64,000 nucleotides of DNA from Gloeotrichia echinulata CP02 (GCA_038087035.1 CP051187.1:2048501-2112500), one strand, 5' to 3'; counted from the first letter of the stretch, positions 9,300-19,228 are shown. The notes: generated by a model not told the origin, from the sequence alone. Program-made: numbers and translations.

Positions 9300-9630
9300 T
9301 TGTGATAACTCCTGTTTTCATAATCCTCTCGCCCACTCAAGCAACACACCAGACACCAAGTACAGCCTTTCATAGAACCTCGCGGTAAGTGGGAAACTCA
9401 GTGTCTTTAGACCGCTCGTGGGAAACGACTTTTCACAAAAAATACTCCGCGTCCCTCCGCGTTTCCTCCGCGTCCCTCTGCGTTTACAGCAGTTTTCAGG
9501 TATTTAGACCACACCTCGATATCTGTATTTCTTTCTTCCTTCTCTGCGAGACGCTCCGCGAATGCGCCTTTGCGCCTTTGCGTGAGATATAAAAATGTGG
9601 TTCATTTACCTGAAAATCGCTGTAAAACCC
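9300..9630. other. Repeat-filled spacer between nifJ and the DHOD-like gene
   Basis: Contains an array of CCGCGT(C/T)(C/T)C-like repeats at 9447-9485 and the family-A element at 9484-9625. There is no coding signal. The open frame at 9389 is made of repeat sequence. Confidence 0.6.
9484..9625. mobile_element. MITE-like element, family A, intact
   Basis: Ends TTACAGCAGTTTTCAGG and CCTGAAAATCGCTGTAA form near-perfect inverted repeats of about 17 bp that extend imperfectly to about 30 bp (TTAGACCAC / GTGGTTCA). Internal GACGCTCCGCGAATGCG matches the 6.3-kb copy. Confidence 0.75.
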
Positions 9631-12600
9631 TCATAACTTCCTTGTAGCCAAATATTGATACATTTCCCACCGAGTATTCACATCAGCCTGTGCCTCTTGA
9701 AGTAACTCTTTTGCCGCCTCTGGCTTGGTTTTTGTCAACATTTTAAACCGATTTTCTAAATACATTGACTGTTCGATTGGCAACCTCGGCGTGCGGGAAT
9801 CCAGTTGTAGAGGGTTTTCTCCCATCTGGATGCGGTCGGGGTGGAAGCGATAAAGTAGCCATCTGCCAGAATCTACAGCTGCTTTTTGATTTTGCATCGC
9901 TGTAGTCATGTTGATACCATGAGCTATACAATGGCTATAGGCAATAATCAGGGATGGACCGCTATAAGCTTCTGCTTCTAGGAAGGCTTTGAGTGTATGT
10001 TCATCTCTTGCGCCCATTGCGACACTGGCGACGTAGACGTTACCGTAAGTCATTGCCATTAAGCCTAAATCTTTTTTGACTGCTGGTTTACCGCCAGCAG
10101 CAAATTTAGCGACTGCACCTTTGGGTGTGGCTTTGGACATTTGTCCACCTGTGTTAGAATAAACTTCTGTGTCGAGGACAAGAATATTCACGTTACGTCC
10201 GCTGGCGATGACATGATCTAGTCCACCAAAGCCGATATCATAAGCCCAACCGTCACCGCCAATGATCCAAACGCTCTTTTTGACGAGGTAATCAGCTAAG
10301 GATTGGAGATGTTGAATTTGAGATTTGAGATTTGGTTCTTGAATTTCCGCTAACTTTTGTTTGAGCAGGGCTACTCGTTCCCGTTGTTCCCAAATATCAG
10401 CTTCGTCTTTTTGTTTGGCGTTGAGGATGTTATTTGCTAGTTCTTCCCCGACTACTGATGCTAGTTGTTGCAGTAATTCGGCGGCGAATTCTGCTTGTTT
10501 GTCAATGGAAACCCGAAAACCTAAACCAAATTCGGCGTTATCTTCAAATAAGCTATTCGACCAAGCAGGGCCTCGTCCTTGGGCGTTTTGTGTCCAAGGG
10601 GTGGTGGGTAAATTACCGCCGTAGATGGATGAACAGCCTGTAGCATTGGCAATGATCATGCGATCGCCAAATAACTGGCTAGCTAATTTAATATAAGGTG
10701 TCTCGCCACAACCGGCGCAAGCTCCAGAAAATTCAAATAGGGGTTCTTCCATCTGCTGCTGGTTAATATGTGTCAGCTTTAGCAGTCGTCTATCTGGATT
10801 GGGAATATTCAAGAAGAAATCCCAATTTTCTCGTTCTTGTTCCCGCAATGGTCGTTGCGGTGCCATATTAATCGCTTTTTTCCGTGGTTCTGCTTTATTC
10901 TTGGCTGGACAAATATCTACGCATATACCGCAGCCTGTACAGTCTTCTGCTGCTACCTGGATTGTGAACTTTAAGCCTTGCCAATCATGGTCTTTAGCAT
11001 TGACAGTCTTGAAGGTTAATGGGGCATTTTCCAGTTGGGCTGGTTCGTAAACTTTACTACGAATCACACTGTGAGGACAGACCATGACGCATTTCCCACA
11101 TTGAATGCAAACATCCGGGTCCCAAACGGGAATTTCTTGGGTAATGTTGCGTTTTTCCCATTTTGCTGTGCCGGTGGGATAGGTGCCATCTATTGGTAAA
11201 GCGCTGACTGGTAAATCGTCGCCACACTTGGCAATCATTTTACCCAAAACTTCGCGCACAAAGACGGGTGCTGTGTCTGGTACGGGTGGATGGAGTGCTA
11301 TTTCACTATCAATCTGAGACGGAATTTGCACTTCATATAGATGTTCTAAGGTACTATCGACAGCGTTCAGGTTCATTTGCACGATTTCGCCGCCTTTTTT
11401 ACCGTAAGTCTTGCGGATAGACTGTTTAATTTCGGCGATCGCTACTTCTTTTGGTAATACACCCGATAATGCAAAGAAACAAACTTGCATGACTGTGTTA
11501 ATGCGTCCAGCCATCCCGGCTTCACGGGCGACTTTATGAGCGTTAATTACATAAAGTTTTAGTTGTCTCTCGATAATTTGCTCTTGTACTAATCGCGGTA
11601 AAAGTTGCCAAATTTCTTCTACATTATCAGGACTATTTAACAGAAAAGTTCCACCGGGGACAATATGACTTAACATATCGAACTGTTCGAGAAATCCCCA
11701 CTGGTGACAGGCGACAAAATTTGCTTTGGTGATTAAATAAGTAGAGCGAATTGGTTGATTTCCAAAGCGGAGATGGGAGATGGTAACAGAACCTGATTTT
11801 TTGGAATCGTAAACAAAATATCCTTGAGCGTAATTGTCTGTTTCTTCGCCTATAATCTTAATTGAGTTTTTGTTGGCTCCCACGGTGCCATCTGCACCCA
11901 AGCCATAAAAAATGGCTCGCACTATATTATCTGCTTCAATGCTGAAATCGTGATCATAGTCTAAACTTGTGTGGGTGACATCATCATTGATTCCCACAGT
12001 AAAATGATTTTTGGGTGCAGTTGTCGCTAGGTTATCAAACACCGCTTTAATCATCGCTGGTGTAAATTCTTTGGATGATAAACCATAACGACCACCCACA
12101 ATCGATTTGAGATTTGAGATACTTCGACTTCCCTGCGGGACGCTGCGCGAACGCTCAGTACAAGTTTGGGATTTTGGATTGGCTTCATGAATTGCATTGA
12201 CTATATCTAAATATAACGGTTCACCACCTGCGCCTGGTTCTTTGGTACGGTCTAAAACGGCGATGCTGCGGGTCGTGGGGGGTAAAGCGGCGACAAATCG
12301 CTGGTTATCAAAGGGGCGATATAGTCGCACTTTAACGACGCCGACTTTTGCACCACGGTTATTCAGATAATCTACAGTTTCATGTACCGCTTCGCAACCG
12401 GAACCCATCAATATAATTACTCGTTCTGCTGAAGAGTCGCCATGATATTCAAATAATTGATATTGTCGCCCGGTGATTTGGTAAAATTCATCCATCACTT
12501 TTTGGGTGATGTCAGGACAAGCTAAATAATAAGGATTGACGGTTTCCCTAGCTTGGAAATAGACATCGGGGTTTTGGGATGTTCCGCGTAACACTGGTTT

Positions 12601-13236
12601 ATCGGGAGTTAGGGCCCGTGACCGATGGGCGAATATTAATTCATTGGGGATGAATGCTTGTAAATTATCATCTGTTAATAGTTCTACTTTATTAATTTCG
12701 TGGGAGGTACGAAAGCCGTCAAAAAAGTGTAGGAAAGGTAGGCGTGATTCTAAAGTTGTGCGGAAAGAAATAAGTGCAAAATCATGGGCTTCTTGGACAG
12801 AAGCAGCGCACAACATTGCAAAACCCGTACCACGAACAGCCATGACATCACTGTGGTCGCCGAAAATAGAGAGGGCTTGCGCTGCGAGCGATCGCGCTGC
12901 AATATGAAAGACTGTAGATGTCAGTTCCCCGGCTATCTTATACATATTCGGGATCATCAACAATAATCCCTGGGATGCTGTAAAGGTGGTTGTCAGTGAA
13001 CCTGTTTGTAGCGCCCCATGTACCGCACCAGCGACACCTGCTTCACTCTGCATCTCTACTACTGTGGGAACGGTACCCCAAATGTTGGGTTTGGCTTCAC
13101 TAGCCCAAGTATCAGCCCACTCAGCCATTGTTGAGGAGGGAGTAATTGGATAAATTGCTATGACTTCATTGAGTTTATAGACTACTTGAGCGACAGCTTC
13201 ATTGCCATCTATGGTTGCAAAGGTTTTGTTGTTCAT
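9631..13236 (-). CDS. nifJ: Pyruvate:ferredoxin (flavodoxin) oxidoreductase
   Basis: Oxidises pyruvate to acetyl-CoA with reduction of ferredoxin or flavodoxin. The protein of about 1201 aa has the single-chain PFOR layout: N-terminal thiamine-diphosphate region (AIYPITPSSTMAEWADTWA), the transketolase-C-like domain II, the EKR-type gamma domain, a 2x[4Fe-4S] domain (CIQCGKCVMVCP near 710 and CTGCGICVDICP near 765) and a TPP-binding C-terminal part (GDGWAYDIGFGGLDHV). MNNKTFATIDGNEAVA is taken as the start; an ATG and a GTG lie 2-3 codons upstream. About 26 residues near 352-378 (12103-12180) are repeat-derived (CTERSRSVPQGSR). No other nif gene is nearby. Confidence 0.95.
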   Translation of the reverse strand: MNNKTFATIDGNEAVAQVVYKLNEVIAIYPITPSSTMAEWADTWASEAKPNIWGTVPTVVEMQSEAGVAGAVHGALQTGSLTTTFTASQGLLLMIPNMYKIAGELTSTVFHIAARSLAAQALSIFGDHSDVMAVRGTGFAMLCAASVQEAHDFALISFRTTLESRLPFLHFFDGFRTSHEINKVELLTDDNLQAFIPNELIFAHRSRALTPDKPVLRGTSQNPDVYFQARETVNPYYLACPDITQKVMDEFYQITGRQYQLFEYHGDSSAERVIILMGSGCEAVHETVDYLNNRGAKVGVVKVRLYRPFDNQRFVAALPPTTRSIAVLDRTKEPGAGGEPLYLDIVNAIHEANPKSQTCTERSRSVPQGSRSISNLKSIVGGRYGLSSKEFTPAMIKAVFDNLATTAPKNHFTVGINDDVTHTSLDYDHDFSIEADNIVRAIFYGLGADGTVGANKNSIKIIGEETDNYAQGYFVYDSKKSGSVTISHLRFGNQPIRSTYLITKANFVACHQWGFLEQFDMLSHIVPGGTFLLNSPDNVEEIWQLLPRLVQEQIIERQLKLYVINAHKVAREAGMAGRINTVMQVCFFALSGVLPKEVAIAEIKQSIRKTYGKKGGEIVQMNLNAVDSTLEHLYEVQIPSQIDSEIALHPPVPDTAPVFVREVLGKMIAKCGDDLPVSALPIDGTYPTGTAKWEKRNITQEIPVWDPDVCIQCGKCVMVCPHSVIRSKVYEPAQLENAPLTFKTVNAKDHDWQGLKFTIQVAAEDCTGCGICVDICPAKNKAEPRKKAINMAPQRPLREQERENWDFFLNIPNPDRRLLKLTHINQQQMEEPLFEFSGACAGCGETPYIKLASQLFGDRMIIANATGCSSIYGGNLPTTPWTQNAQGRGPAWSNSLFEDNAEFGLGFRVSIDKQAEFAAELLQQLASVVGEELANNILNAKQKDEADIWEQRERVALLKQKLAEIQEPNLKSQIQHLQSLADYLVKKSVWIIGGDGWAYDIGFGGLDHVIASGRNVNILVLDTEVYSNTGGQMSKATPKGAVAKFAAGGKPAVKKDLGLMAMTYGNVYVASVAMGARDEHTLKAFLEAEAYSGPSLIIAYSHCIAHGINMTTAMQNQKAAVDSGRWLLYRFHPDRIQMGENPLQLDSRTPRLPIEQSMYLENRFKMLTKTKPEAAKELLQEAQADVNTRWEMYQYLATRKL
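12103..12180 (-). repeat. Dispersed repeat inserted in frame inside nifJ
   Basis: The minus strand reads ACTTGTACTGAGCGTTCGCG then CAGCGTCCCGCAGGGAAGTC, the same repeat as in noncoding DNA at 49.68 kb and 63.27 kb. It is flanked by AAATCCAAAATCCCA and TCTCAAATCTCAAATC-like units. The length keeps the nifJ frame open and adds the peptide CTERSRSVPQGSR. Confidence 0.8.
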
Positions 13237-13245
13237 AGTCATCAC

Positions 13246-13788
13246 TACCCTGGCTCTAACTTGAAGTTAGACGGAAAACTTGAGGAACTTGTGAGGAAAC
13301 TAATACCATTTCACCAAAACTCTGATACATATAGATTTCCCGTAAGGGCACGGCATTGCCGTGCCCCTACCAACGTATTTGTATCATACTTAAAGTGAAA
13401 CGGTATAACCCAACTTACCAAAAGTTCCCACCAATTATACCAATTCAAAAAATCTTTGCAACACATCGATAATCTGTAGGGGCGCAAGGCCTTGCGCCCC
13501 TACCCTATCTGTCCCAGTCTTTTTTCAAATTAGTATTACAAACGCGCATTAAAAATTTGTTTGGCTGTGAGCTTAAAAGTAGATCAATAGCGCGATATTT
13601 TTTGTTCTTTCCCTTCACTTTGAACTCGTAAACAATAAAAGTTGCGGGTATGAACTTCCGCAATGAGTTAGGGGCTACCAAAAAATAAATTAGCCAATAT
13701 TTGAGTCGGTCGGGTGCGTCAGAAGCAGTAATTTCTTACCTAACCCAAGTATTCTCGCTCCTGACGCACCCTACAGATTGGAAGTCCC
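13246..13788. other. nifJ upstream region with palindromic repeats
   Basis: Presumed nifJ promoter region. It holds a GGGCACGGCATTGCCGTGCC palindrome (about 13346-13370), a family-D inverted-repeat element (13437-13541) and a long hairpin at 13711-13772 whose arms are GGGTGCGTCAG and CTGACGCACCC. No ORF is supported. Confidence 0.6.
13437..13541. mobile_element. Small inverted-repeat element, family D
   Basis: Left end TATACCAATTCAAAAAATC and right end CTTTTTTCAAATTAGTATT are imperfect inverted repeats around the GTAGGGGCGCAAGGCCTTGC palindrome. A right-half relative sits at about 603-660. Confidence 0.55.
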
Positions 13789-14460
13789 TTAAACCAATTT
13801 TAAATCAGGATACTCAGCAAACAAATCATCAGATGTCAGTGTATCGCCTTCAGCTTGGGGAGTCCAAAGCACTTCAATTGCCAAGAGTTGCTCACTGGGG
13901 AGGCTACCAATTTGCCGCAAAGCTTGACGCAAGTCATCAGGGCTGTTAACTGCGGGAATTTCAAATTTACCCAAGGTAGCTGTCAGTAAGGTAACAATAA
14001 CATATTCCCCAGGACCAGAGGTAATTAAATCCGTTGGGTTCTCGACAACACCTGGTAAAGCATCTTTAACCAAAGCAGCTTTGAGTTGGTTGTTGACGTT
14101 AGACAAAGTTTCTTCGCTAAATTTGCTGCGTTCCGCCAAAGATAGACGGTTAAACTGAGATTCGGCCGAATTTAACTTTGCTTGTTGTGTCCCACCACCT
14201 GCATATACCCAGTATTCTGGATGGCGGAGTAAAGCTAGACTAGCTTCTTGCAAAATCTCAGCGCGTCCCTGTGGTGAGTTAGTATCTGCAGTTTCGGCTA
14301 TGTGATTGAGTTCAGCTTGCAAACCACGCGCTTGAGCTAATAAACCGACTTGCAAACGAGTTACAGAAACATTTGGGTTGCTGCTATAACTTACGTCTTC
14401 CGTACTTTCACCACTGGTAGCGCGGCGGAAACTTTGTACCAGAAAATTAGCGATCGCCAA
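13789..14460 (-). pseudogene. 5'-truncated DUF1517-family protein gene
   Basis: Encodes 223 residues starting, with a TTG codon, at AIANFLVQSFRRA. In DUF1517 membrane-associated proteins of cyanobacteria this segment normally follows a signal/Gly-rich N-terminus and a hydrophobic stretch. The rest (TRLQVGLLAQARGLQAELN to the C-terminal EVLWTPQAEGDTLTSDDLFAEYPDL) looks intact. The frame upstream runs into the 196-bp MITE at 14468 and stops there, so the N-terminal region is missing. Either the gene was cut by the MITE and the 5' part then lost, or a short cytosolic version is still made. Function is unknown; chloroplast and cyanobacterial homologues exist. Confidence 0.62.
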
Positions 14461-14467
14461 AAAAATC

Positions 14468-14663
14468 GGCTCTTCCGTACTTAGCGTGCTAAATTTATTA
14501 AATAATCAGCTTGAAACCCTTACTGAGATACGGTAATAGCCATTATTTCCTGTATTTTTGGTCATATTGCTGAAAATTAAATTATGAACGCCTGTAAGTC
14601 TTACTTTTAAAGCAAATTTATAGACTTTAACTAATAATTAAGCACGCTAAGTACGCAAGAACC
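14468..14663. mobile_element. ISL3-like MITE, copy 1 (196 bp)
   Basis: Ends GGCTCTTCCGTACTTAGCGT and ACGCTAAGTACGCAAGAACC form a 23-bp inverted repeat with two mismatches. GGCTCTT termini are typical of the ISL3 family, which makes 8-bp target repeats. AAAAAAAT flanks the element on both sides, with one extra base on the left. Copy 2 at 27153-27348 has the same length and about 90% similarity by eye, in the opposite orientation. There is no coding capacity. Confidence 0.8.
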
Positions 14664-15957
14664 AAAAAAATATGACAGATGCATAATTCCTATGATTTTT
14701 GGGATTGAGAACTCAAAGAGCCTTCTTTCCTATTGCTGATTATCTACCTGTCGCGCTTGCGCTTGGCGCACCACGCCAATAGGTTCCCAAATCAAAGCGG
14801 ACTGCTATATCAGAAAAATAAATTCCTGCTGTGTACTGTGATCGTAATTGATGAGTAAACCTGGGAAGTTTACAGAATTTTTAAATTGCTAGTTATTTTT
14901 TTGACTAATTCTTTAAGGTTATCTCAATCATCTACACCCGATGGTAAGAGATATTTTTCGTTATCATGATTTATAGAGGCTAGTCTTCACTCGGAAATTG
15001 AGCGTTTATCAACTATCATCTTCAGCCTAAGAGAGTGGGGAGTAGCAACATGAAGTAGAATTCCGATTAATGACCGCTCCTCGTTTAAATTAGTCATCAA
15101 ATTTACATGATATTGCCAAATGAGCTTGGCGATAAATTGGTGCTTGCATCTAATTTTTCAGAGTCAGTTATCTACCATCAGCAATTGGGGATCATTGTAT
15201 TGAAAGGATGATAGCCCGTCGATAACTGCTGTAATCGCCCAAGCAACCACACTTGAATACCAAAGAAACCTAGATGATATAGAATACACAAGAATTAGAG
15301 ATATTTTGGCATTTTGGCATAACATTTGAGGGCGTTCAGGATAGTCTATTAATAGATGATCACAAAAATATTTTCCCTAGCACTCTCTTGTCAAGTGCTT
15401 AAACTTAACTATCATTGCAAAATTTTCGTTCTACACAATAGGAGGAAAAGTTTTCAATTGTTGATAGACGGGACATCCCAATATAATTAACAAAAGAAAG
15501 GCAAATGTTTTTTCTTTTTTAAATAGTTTAAATTTGTCTATTGCATTAGCTCAAACCAGAATTGATAATTATGTTTCTCCAAATCTGGCGATACTGAGTA
15601 ATAATTTTTGCAGAGAAAAATCGGAAATCCCTAAATTAATTACAGTTCCAATTGCTGGTCAAAATCAAAAATGATGTAGACGAGGACTTTTGACGATTTA
15701 GGTGTTGGCGAAGAAGACAAAACAGGAGAAAATTAGATCAGTAGTTAGATAAAAATAAATATCACTCATCAGGGCTGATATGGAGTAAAGCGCATATGGC
15801 ATAACCAAAACACAGTTAGTTAAATCAAGATGGGAGATCAAGAGCAGCAGAAAATTGGCAAATCTGATAAATGTAAGTCAAAAGACGCTAATTATCTCGC
15901 CCTAGTTAACAGTATGAACAATTAAAAATTTTCTACAGCATCGTTATCAAATCGATT
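14664..15957. other. Gene-poor AT-rich region
   Basis: About 1.3 kb without a convincing intact gene. A possible decayed ORF is described separately at 15468. The last 200 bp likely hold the promoter of the glycosyltransferase gene. No transposon ends were recognised here. Confidence 0.6.
15468..15674 (+). pseudogene. Possible decayed secreted-protein ORF
   Basis: An open frame of 68 codons without ATG/GTG/TTG start encodes a hydrophobic stretch (VFSFLNSLNLSIALAQTR) that resembles the end of a signal peptide cut after ALAQ, followed by IDNYVSPNLAILSNNFC. An AGGAGG ribosome site lies at about 15441, but the codons after it are in another frame and stop quickly. This pattern suggests a frameshifted remnant. 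No family is recognised. Confidence 0.25.
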
Positions 15958-17184
15958 ATGGAACATATTTCACAACTGACGGCAAAAGTTAGAGATAAAA
16001 CTGCATTCCCGGACATTTTAGTCATGTCCCGTAGTTTCCTACCGAAAGAGGCTGTAATTGGAGAATATATTTATAATCGCTGTCTCCAAGATCCAGAGAG
16101 GGTAATTGTTTTGTCCGCTGCTTGCTGTGGGGATAAAGTATTTGACCAAGCTCAACAATTTCCGATATATCGCTGGCCTTACCCTAGATACTCCGGTCAT
16201 AGTTTGGTGGGGAATTTTTTCCAGCCTTTCTTGAATCTGGTCTGGACATTTGTATTAGCCATCAGACTTTATTTGCGCTATCACTACCGCTATATTGAAT
16301 GGGGTCATGGCTACGATTTTCCTTCCCTGTTACTACTGAGCTATTTTTTACCTATTCGCTTTTTTATATACCTGCACGGTAACGATATTCTCTGTGCTTT
16401 ACGCAATCCCGTATTGCGATCGCTATTTAAATTGACACTTAAACGAGCCGAAGGCATTGTTTGTAACAGTTCCTTTACACAAGATTACCTCAGATCGACT
16501 TTCCGCTTGGATACCCCTACCCACATAATTAACCCTGTGGTTAGACCGGAAAAATTTAACGTCATACCCAGTCAAGGTAATCTTGAGGACTTACGTGTGC
16601 GGGTGCGCCAAACTTACAACATTCCAGAAACAGCAATAGTAATTCTCTCGGTGGGACAACTTGTCAAGCATAAAAGCTTTAATCGCGTGATTGATAACTT
16701 ACCACTACTGCTGAATGTTGGGGTTGATGTCCACTATATACTATGTGGACAAGGTGCTTGTGAATCGGAATTGAAATCTCAGACCCAGCGCTTGCGACTC
16801 GATAAAAGAGTACACTTTGCTGGGTACGTACCCGAACGGGAATTAGCAGGCTACTATGCAGCTTGTGACATATTTGCCATGCTAACTTTGTGCGATAATA
16901 AAGCCAGTAGAATCGAGAGTTTTGGCATCGTTTACTTAGAAGCGAGTTATTTTGGTAAGCCCGTCATTGCTTCGCGTTTAGCTAGTGTAATCGATGCAGT
17001 TCGTCACGAAGAAAATGGCATACTCGTTAATCCCAATTCTGGCTATGAAGTTTTTCAAGCATTCAAGCGGTTGTGTCAAGATCAGTCACTACGAGAACAG
17101 CTCGGTCGCAAAGGTAAAGAATTAACCAAGCGCAAAACCCTGCACCGTTCACTGTATAAATCTGAGTCTTTGGTCAATAATTAG
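15958..17184 (+). CDS. Group 1 (GT4-type) glycosyltransferase
   Basis: 408-aa GT-B fold glycosyltransferase, probably for exopolysaccharide, glycolipid or LPS sugars. The C-terminal half is the classic family: ILSVGQLVKHKSFNRVIDNLP, a YILCGQG strand, VHFAGYVPERELAGYYAACDIFAML and the E-x7-E motif in ESFGIVYLEASYFGKPVIAS. The N-terminal half has an aromatic-rich membrane-proximal region (RLYLRYHYRYIEWGHGYDF, LHGNDI). The start follows a weak ribosome site. It stands alone between gene-poor DNA and the thi genes; acceptor and donor cannot be told. Confidence 0.87.
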   Translation: MEHISQLTAKVRDKTAFPDILVMSRSFLPKEAVIGEYIYNRCLQDPERVIVLSAACCGDKVFDQAQQFPIYRWPYPRYSGHSLVGNFFQPFLNLVWTFVLAIRLYLRYHYRYIEWGHGYDFPSLLLLSYFLPIRFFIYLHGNDILCALRNPVLRSLFKLTLKRAEGIVCNSSFTQDYLRSTFRLDTPTHIINPVVRPEKFNVIPSQGNLEDLRVRVRQTYNIPETAIVILSVGQLVKHKSFNRVIDNLPLLLNVGVDVHYILCGQGACESELKSQTQRLRLDKRVHFAGYVPERELAGYYAACDIFAMLTLCDNKASRIESFGIVYLEASYFGKPVIASRLASVIDAVRHEENGILVNPNSGYEVFQAFKRLCQDQSLREQLGRKGKELTKRKTLHRSLYKSESLVNN

Positions 17185-17204
17185 GAGTGAGGAGTTGAGA
17201 GTTA

Positions 17205-17385
17205 ACTCCTCACCGAATTTTAGATTTTAGATTTTAAATAATGGAATTGAAGATTCAAAATTTAAAATCTAAACTGGTCTGAAGCCCCCGAATTTATTCG
17301 TGGAATAAATCTAAAATCCAAAATCCAAAACTTGTACTGAGCGAAGTCGAAGTATCCAAAATCCAAAATTGATTCACTCCTCACT
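17205..17385. repeat. Dispersed repeat, related to the 49.5-kb region in inverted orientation
   Basis: Consists of TTTAGATT/AAATCTAAA units, a segment GAATTGAAGATTCAAAATTT, GAAGCCCCCGAATTTATTCG, and an ACTTGTACTGAGCGAAGTCG module. The minus strand of 49490-49825 reads the same modules in the same order with an extra internal block. Confidence 0.75.
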
Positions 17386-17390
17386 ATTGG

Positions 17391-17603
17391 TTACCCACCA
17401 CCAACAATGGTGACAATTTCTAAGCGATCGCCTTGTTGGACGTTTGTCTGATTCCACAACTGACGATGTAAAATTTCACCGTTATACTCCACCGCTACCA
17501 AGCGAGGATTGAAACCCAGATGTTGGAGTAAGTCGGGTAAAGGAATTGGCGATGAACAGTTATGGATTTCCCCATTAACTTGCAGCGTAATCTGATTAGG
17601 CAT
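17391..17603 (-). CDS. thiS: Sulfur carrier protein ThiS
   Basis: 70-aa beta-grasp ubiquitin-like carrier that delivers sulfur as a C-terminal thiocarboxylate for the thiazole of thiamin. It shows LQVNGEIHNC, VAVEYNGEILHR and the end GDRLEIVTIVGGG. The required Gly-Gly tail is present, with one further Gly. It lies about 100 bp downstream of the ThiD2-ThiE gene on the same strand, so co-transcription is likely. Confidence 0.93.
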   Translation of the reverse strand: MPNQITLQVNGEIHNCSSPIPLPDLLQHLGFNPRLVAVEYNGEILHRQLWNQTNVQQGDRLEIVTIVGGG

Positions 17604-17703
17604 AAACTGTCACAAATTTCTCAAAACCATTTTCAATTCTGAATTTTTTTGACGCAAAGCGGCTAGATCCAGGGTATTTTTGAATTGGGAAGAAAGGAAT
17701 TTC

Positions 17704-18816
17704 CTACGACTCTGGTTCAATGCGATTGAGCTGGGAGAGCAAATATTGTGTTACCAAAGTAGGATGTTCAACTTGCATCAGCGAGCGCACTACCGCTACC
17801 CGTTCTGCACCAGCCTCAATCACATCATTGATATTATTCGGATCTATCCCCCCAATCGCAAACCAGGGAATTGGGCAATTTTTCGCCGCATAGCTGACAT
17901 ATTCTAAGCCGGCTGCTGCCTTACCTGCTTTAGTCGGAGTTTCATAAACAGGTCCGACACCAATATAATCGGCTCCATCGGCAATTGCCCCTTGCATTTC
18001 TTGCGGATTTGTGGTAGAATGACCTATTATCCGCTGTGAACCAAGTAAATTTCGGGCAACGGCAATGGGCAAATCTTGCTGTCCCAAATGTACCCCATCT
18101 GCATCTACTGCTAAAGCCAGATCGACGCGATCGTTAATGATGAAAAGAGCGCCGTAGCTATGGCATAGCTGACGCAGTTTGCTAGCTTGTTCTAGCCGGC
18201 AAGTATCATCGTTCGATTTGTCGCGGTACTGGACGAGGGTTAATCCACCTTTAAGAGCAGCTTCGACAGTTGCAAACAAAGTATCTGTGGGGGAGGTGAC
18301 AAGATATAGCCGCGATCGCCACAGCAGTTGATGACGGTGATAACTCATTAAATTACTTTCTAGGGTATAAACCTGATATCGCATCTGCTTAAAAGCTTTC
18401 CCCATATTTGGATTGGTCAGCTTCCCGTATTCTTCCAGCACCCGCAGCGCTTCTTCTACCCGACAAAAGTTAGCTTGCAAAAGCGATTTAATGTTAGCGC
18501 GTTTTTCCTCTTGCGGATGAGTTAAATCAGTGCCAAGATCGCCTGGTGTATCTCGCGCCGCTCTAACTTCAGCAGTGTGCCATTGAGCTATTTCTTGCCG
18601 CAAGTGCTTACATTGTCCAGCCAACTGGACATTATTCAAGCCAAAGCGACACCATTCCTCGATAATTCGCAAGCCCTCACGAGCGCGGTCTAAATTAGCG
18701 TCTAAAATGCGGTAAACAACTTGCTGTATTTGATCTTTTTGGCTGTATGGCTCGACCATTACAACAACCCCATTAGTGCTTTCATCGTAAGAGCCAGCCT
18801 CTTTCATAATTGGCAA
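17704..18816 (-). CDS. thiE: Bifunctional HMP-P kinase (ThiD2)-thiamine phosphate synthase (ThiE)
   Basis: The C-terminal 210 residues are ThiE: LYLVTSP, LVQYRDKS, FIINDRVDLALAVDADGVHLGQQDLP, IIGHSTTNP, GADYIGVGPVYETPTKAG and FAIGGI. It couples HMP-PP with thiazole phosphate. The N-terminal part (LDANLDRAREGLRIIEEWCRFGL ... RVEEALRVLEEYGKL) is the helical ThiD2 domain, known as a strictly monofunctional HMP-P kinase in such fusions. The fusion supplies and uses HMP-PP in one chain. The listed start is the longest; MVEPYSQKD (18759), preceded by GGGG, is a likelier start. thiS follows it. Confidence 0.92.
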   Translation of the reverse strand: MPIMKEAGSYDESTNGVVVMVEPYSQKDQIQQVVYRILDANLDRAREGLRIIEEWCRFGLNNVQLAGQCKHLRQEIAQWHTAEVRAARDTPGDLGTDLTHPQEEKRANIKSLLQANFCRVEEALRVLEEYGKLTNPNMGKAFKQMRYQVYTLESNLMSYHRHQLLWRSRLYLVTSPTDTLFATVEAALKGGLTLVQYRDKSNDDTCRLEQASKLRQLCHSYGALFIINDRVDLALAVDADGVHLGQQDLPIAVARNLLGSQRIIGHSTTNPQEMQGAIADGADYIGVGPVYETPTKAGKAAAGLEYVSYAAKNCPIPWFAIGGIDPNNINDVIEAGAERVAVVRSLMQVEHPTLVTQYLLSQLNRIEPES

Positions 18817-18825
18817 TGTTTTGGG

Positions 18826-19018
18826 GATTGGGGATTGGGGATTGGGGATTGGGAGTTGGGAGTTGGGAGTTGGGAGTAATGAGTAATGAGTAAGGAGTAA
18901 TGAGTAATGAGTAAATTAATCTAATCCCCAGTCCCTAGTCCCCAGTCCCCCAGTCCCCAGTCCCCAGTCCCCAGCGATGCACTGAGCTTGCCGAAGTGTC
19001 CCCAGTCCCTTAGTTAAT
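18826..19018. repeat. Mixed heptanucleotide arrays upstream of thiE
   Basis: Successive runs of GGGGATT, GGGAGTT, AGTAATG and CCCCAGT units, interrupted at about 18972-19003 by the CGATGCACTGAGCTTGCCGA module that also occurs at 26.4 kb and inside rsmD. Confidence 0.85.
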
Positions 19019-19108
19019 AACTTTGGATTGAAATTAGCCAATAGGTCAAGATGTTGAGTAACATTGTTGACATATTAGCGTCTGTGAGCATAACAATTTA
19101 TTTTTGGT

Positions 19109-19205
19109 TTGAAGGAGTGGTATAAATTGAGTTACCATTGTGTGTTTCCTAAGTACCGTAAAGCAGGTGTCCTGCCAGGCGAGCTGATTACCAAGTTTGA
19201 AAAAC
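19109..19205 (+). pseudogene. Remnant resembling the N-terminus of an IS200-type TnpA
   Basis: In frame with, and just upstream of, the DUF1565 gene, codons read KEWYKLSYHCVFPKYRKAGV. This resembles the YH.VF..KYR motif that opens Y1 HUH transposases. No HUH or catalytic Tyr follows. It is probably a scar of an IS200-like element; the DUF1565 protein should start downstream of it. Confidence 0.35.
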
Positions 19206-19228
19206 CAGATTCTTGCTTGGAATTAGCT

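Noticed and set aside
9631..13236. Part of a nitrogen-fixation cluster
   Set aside because: No other nif gene is within the window; nifJ also serves fermentation and other pyruvate metabolism in cyanobacteria.
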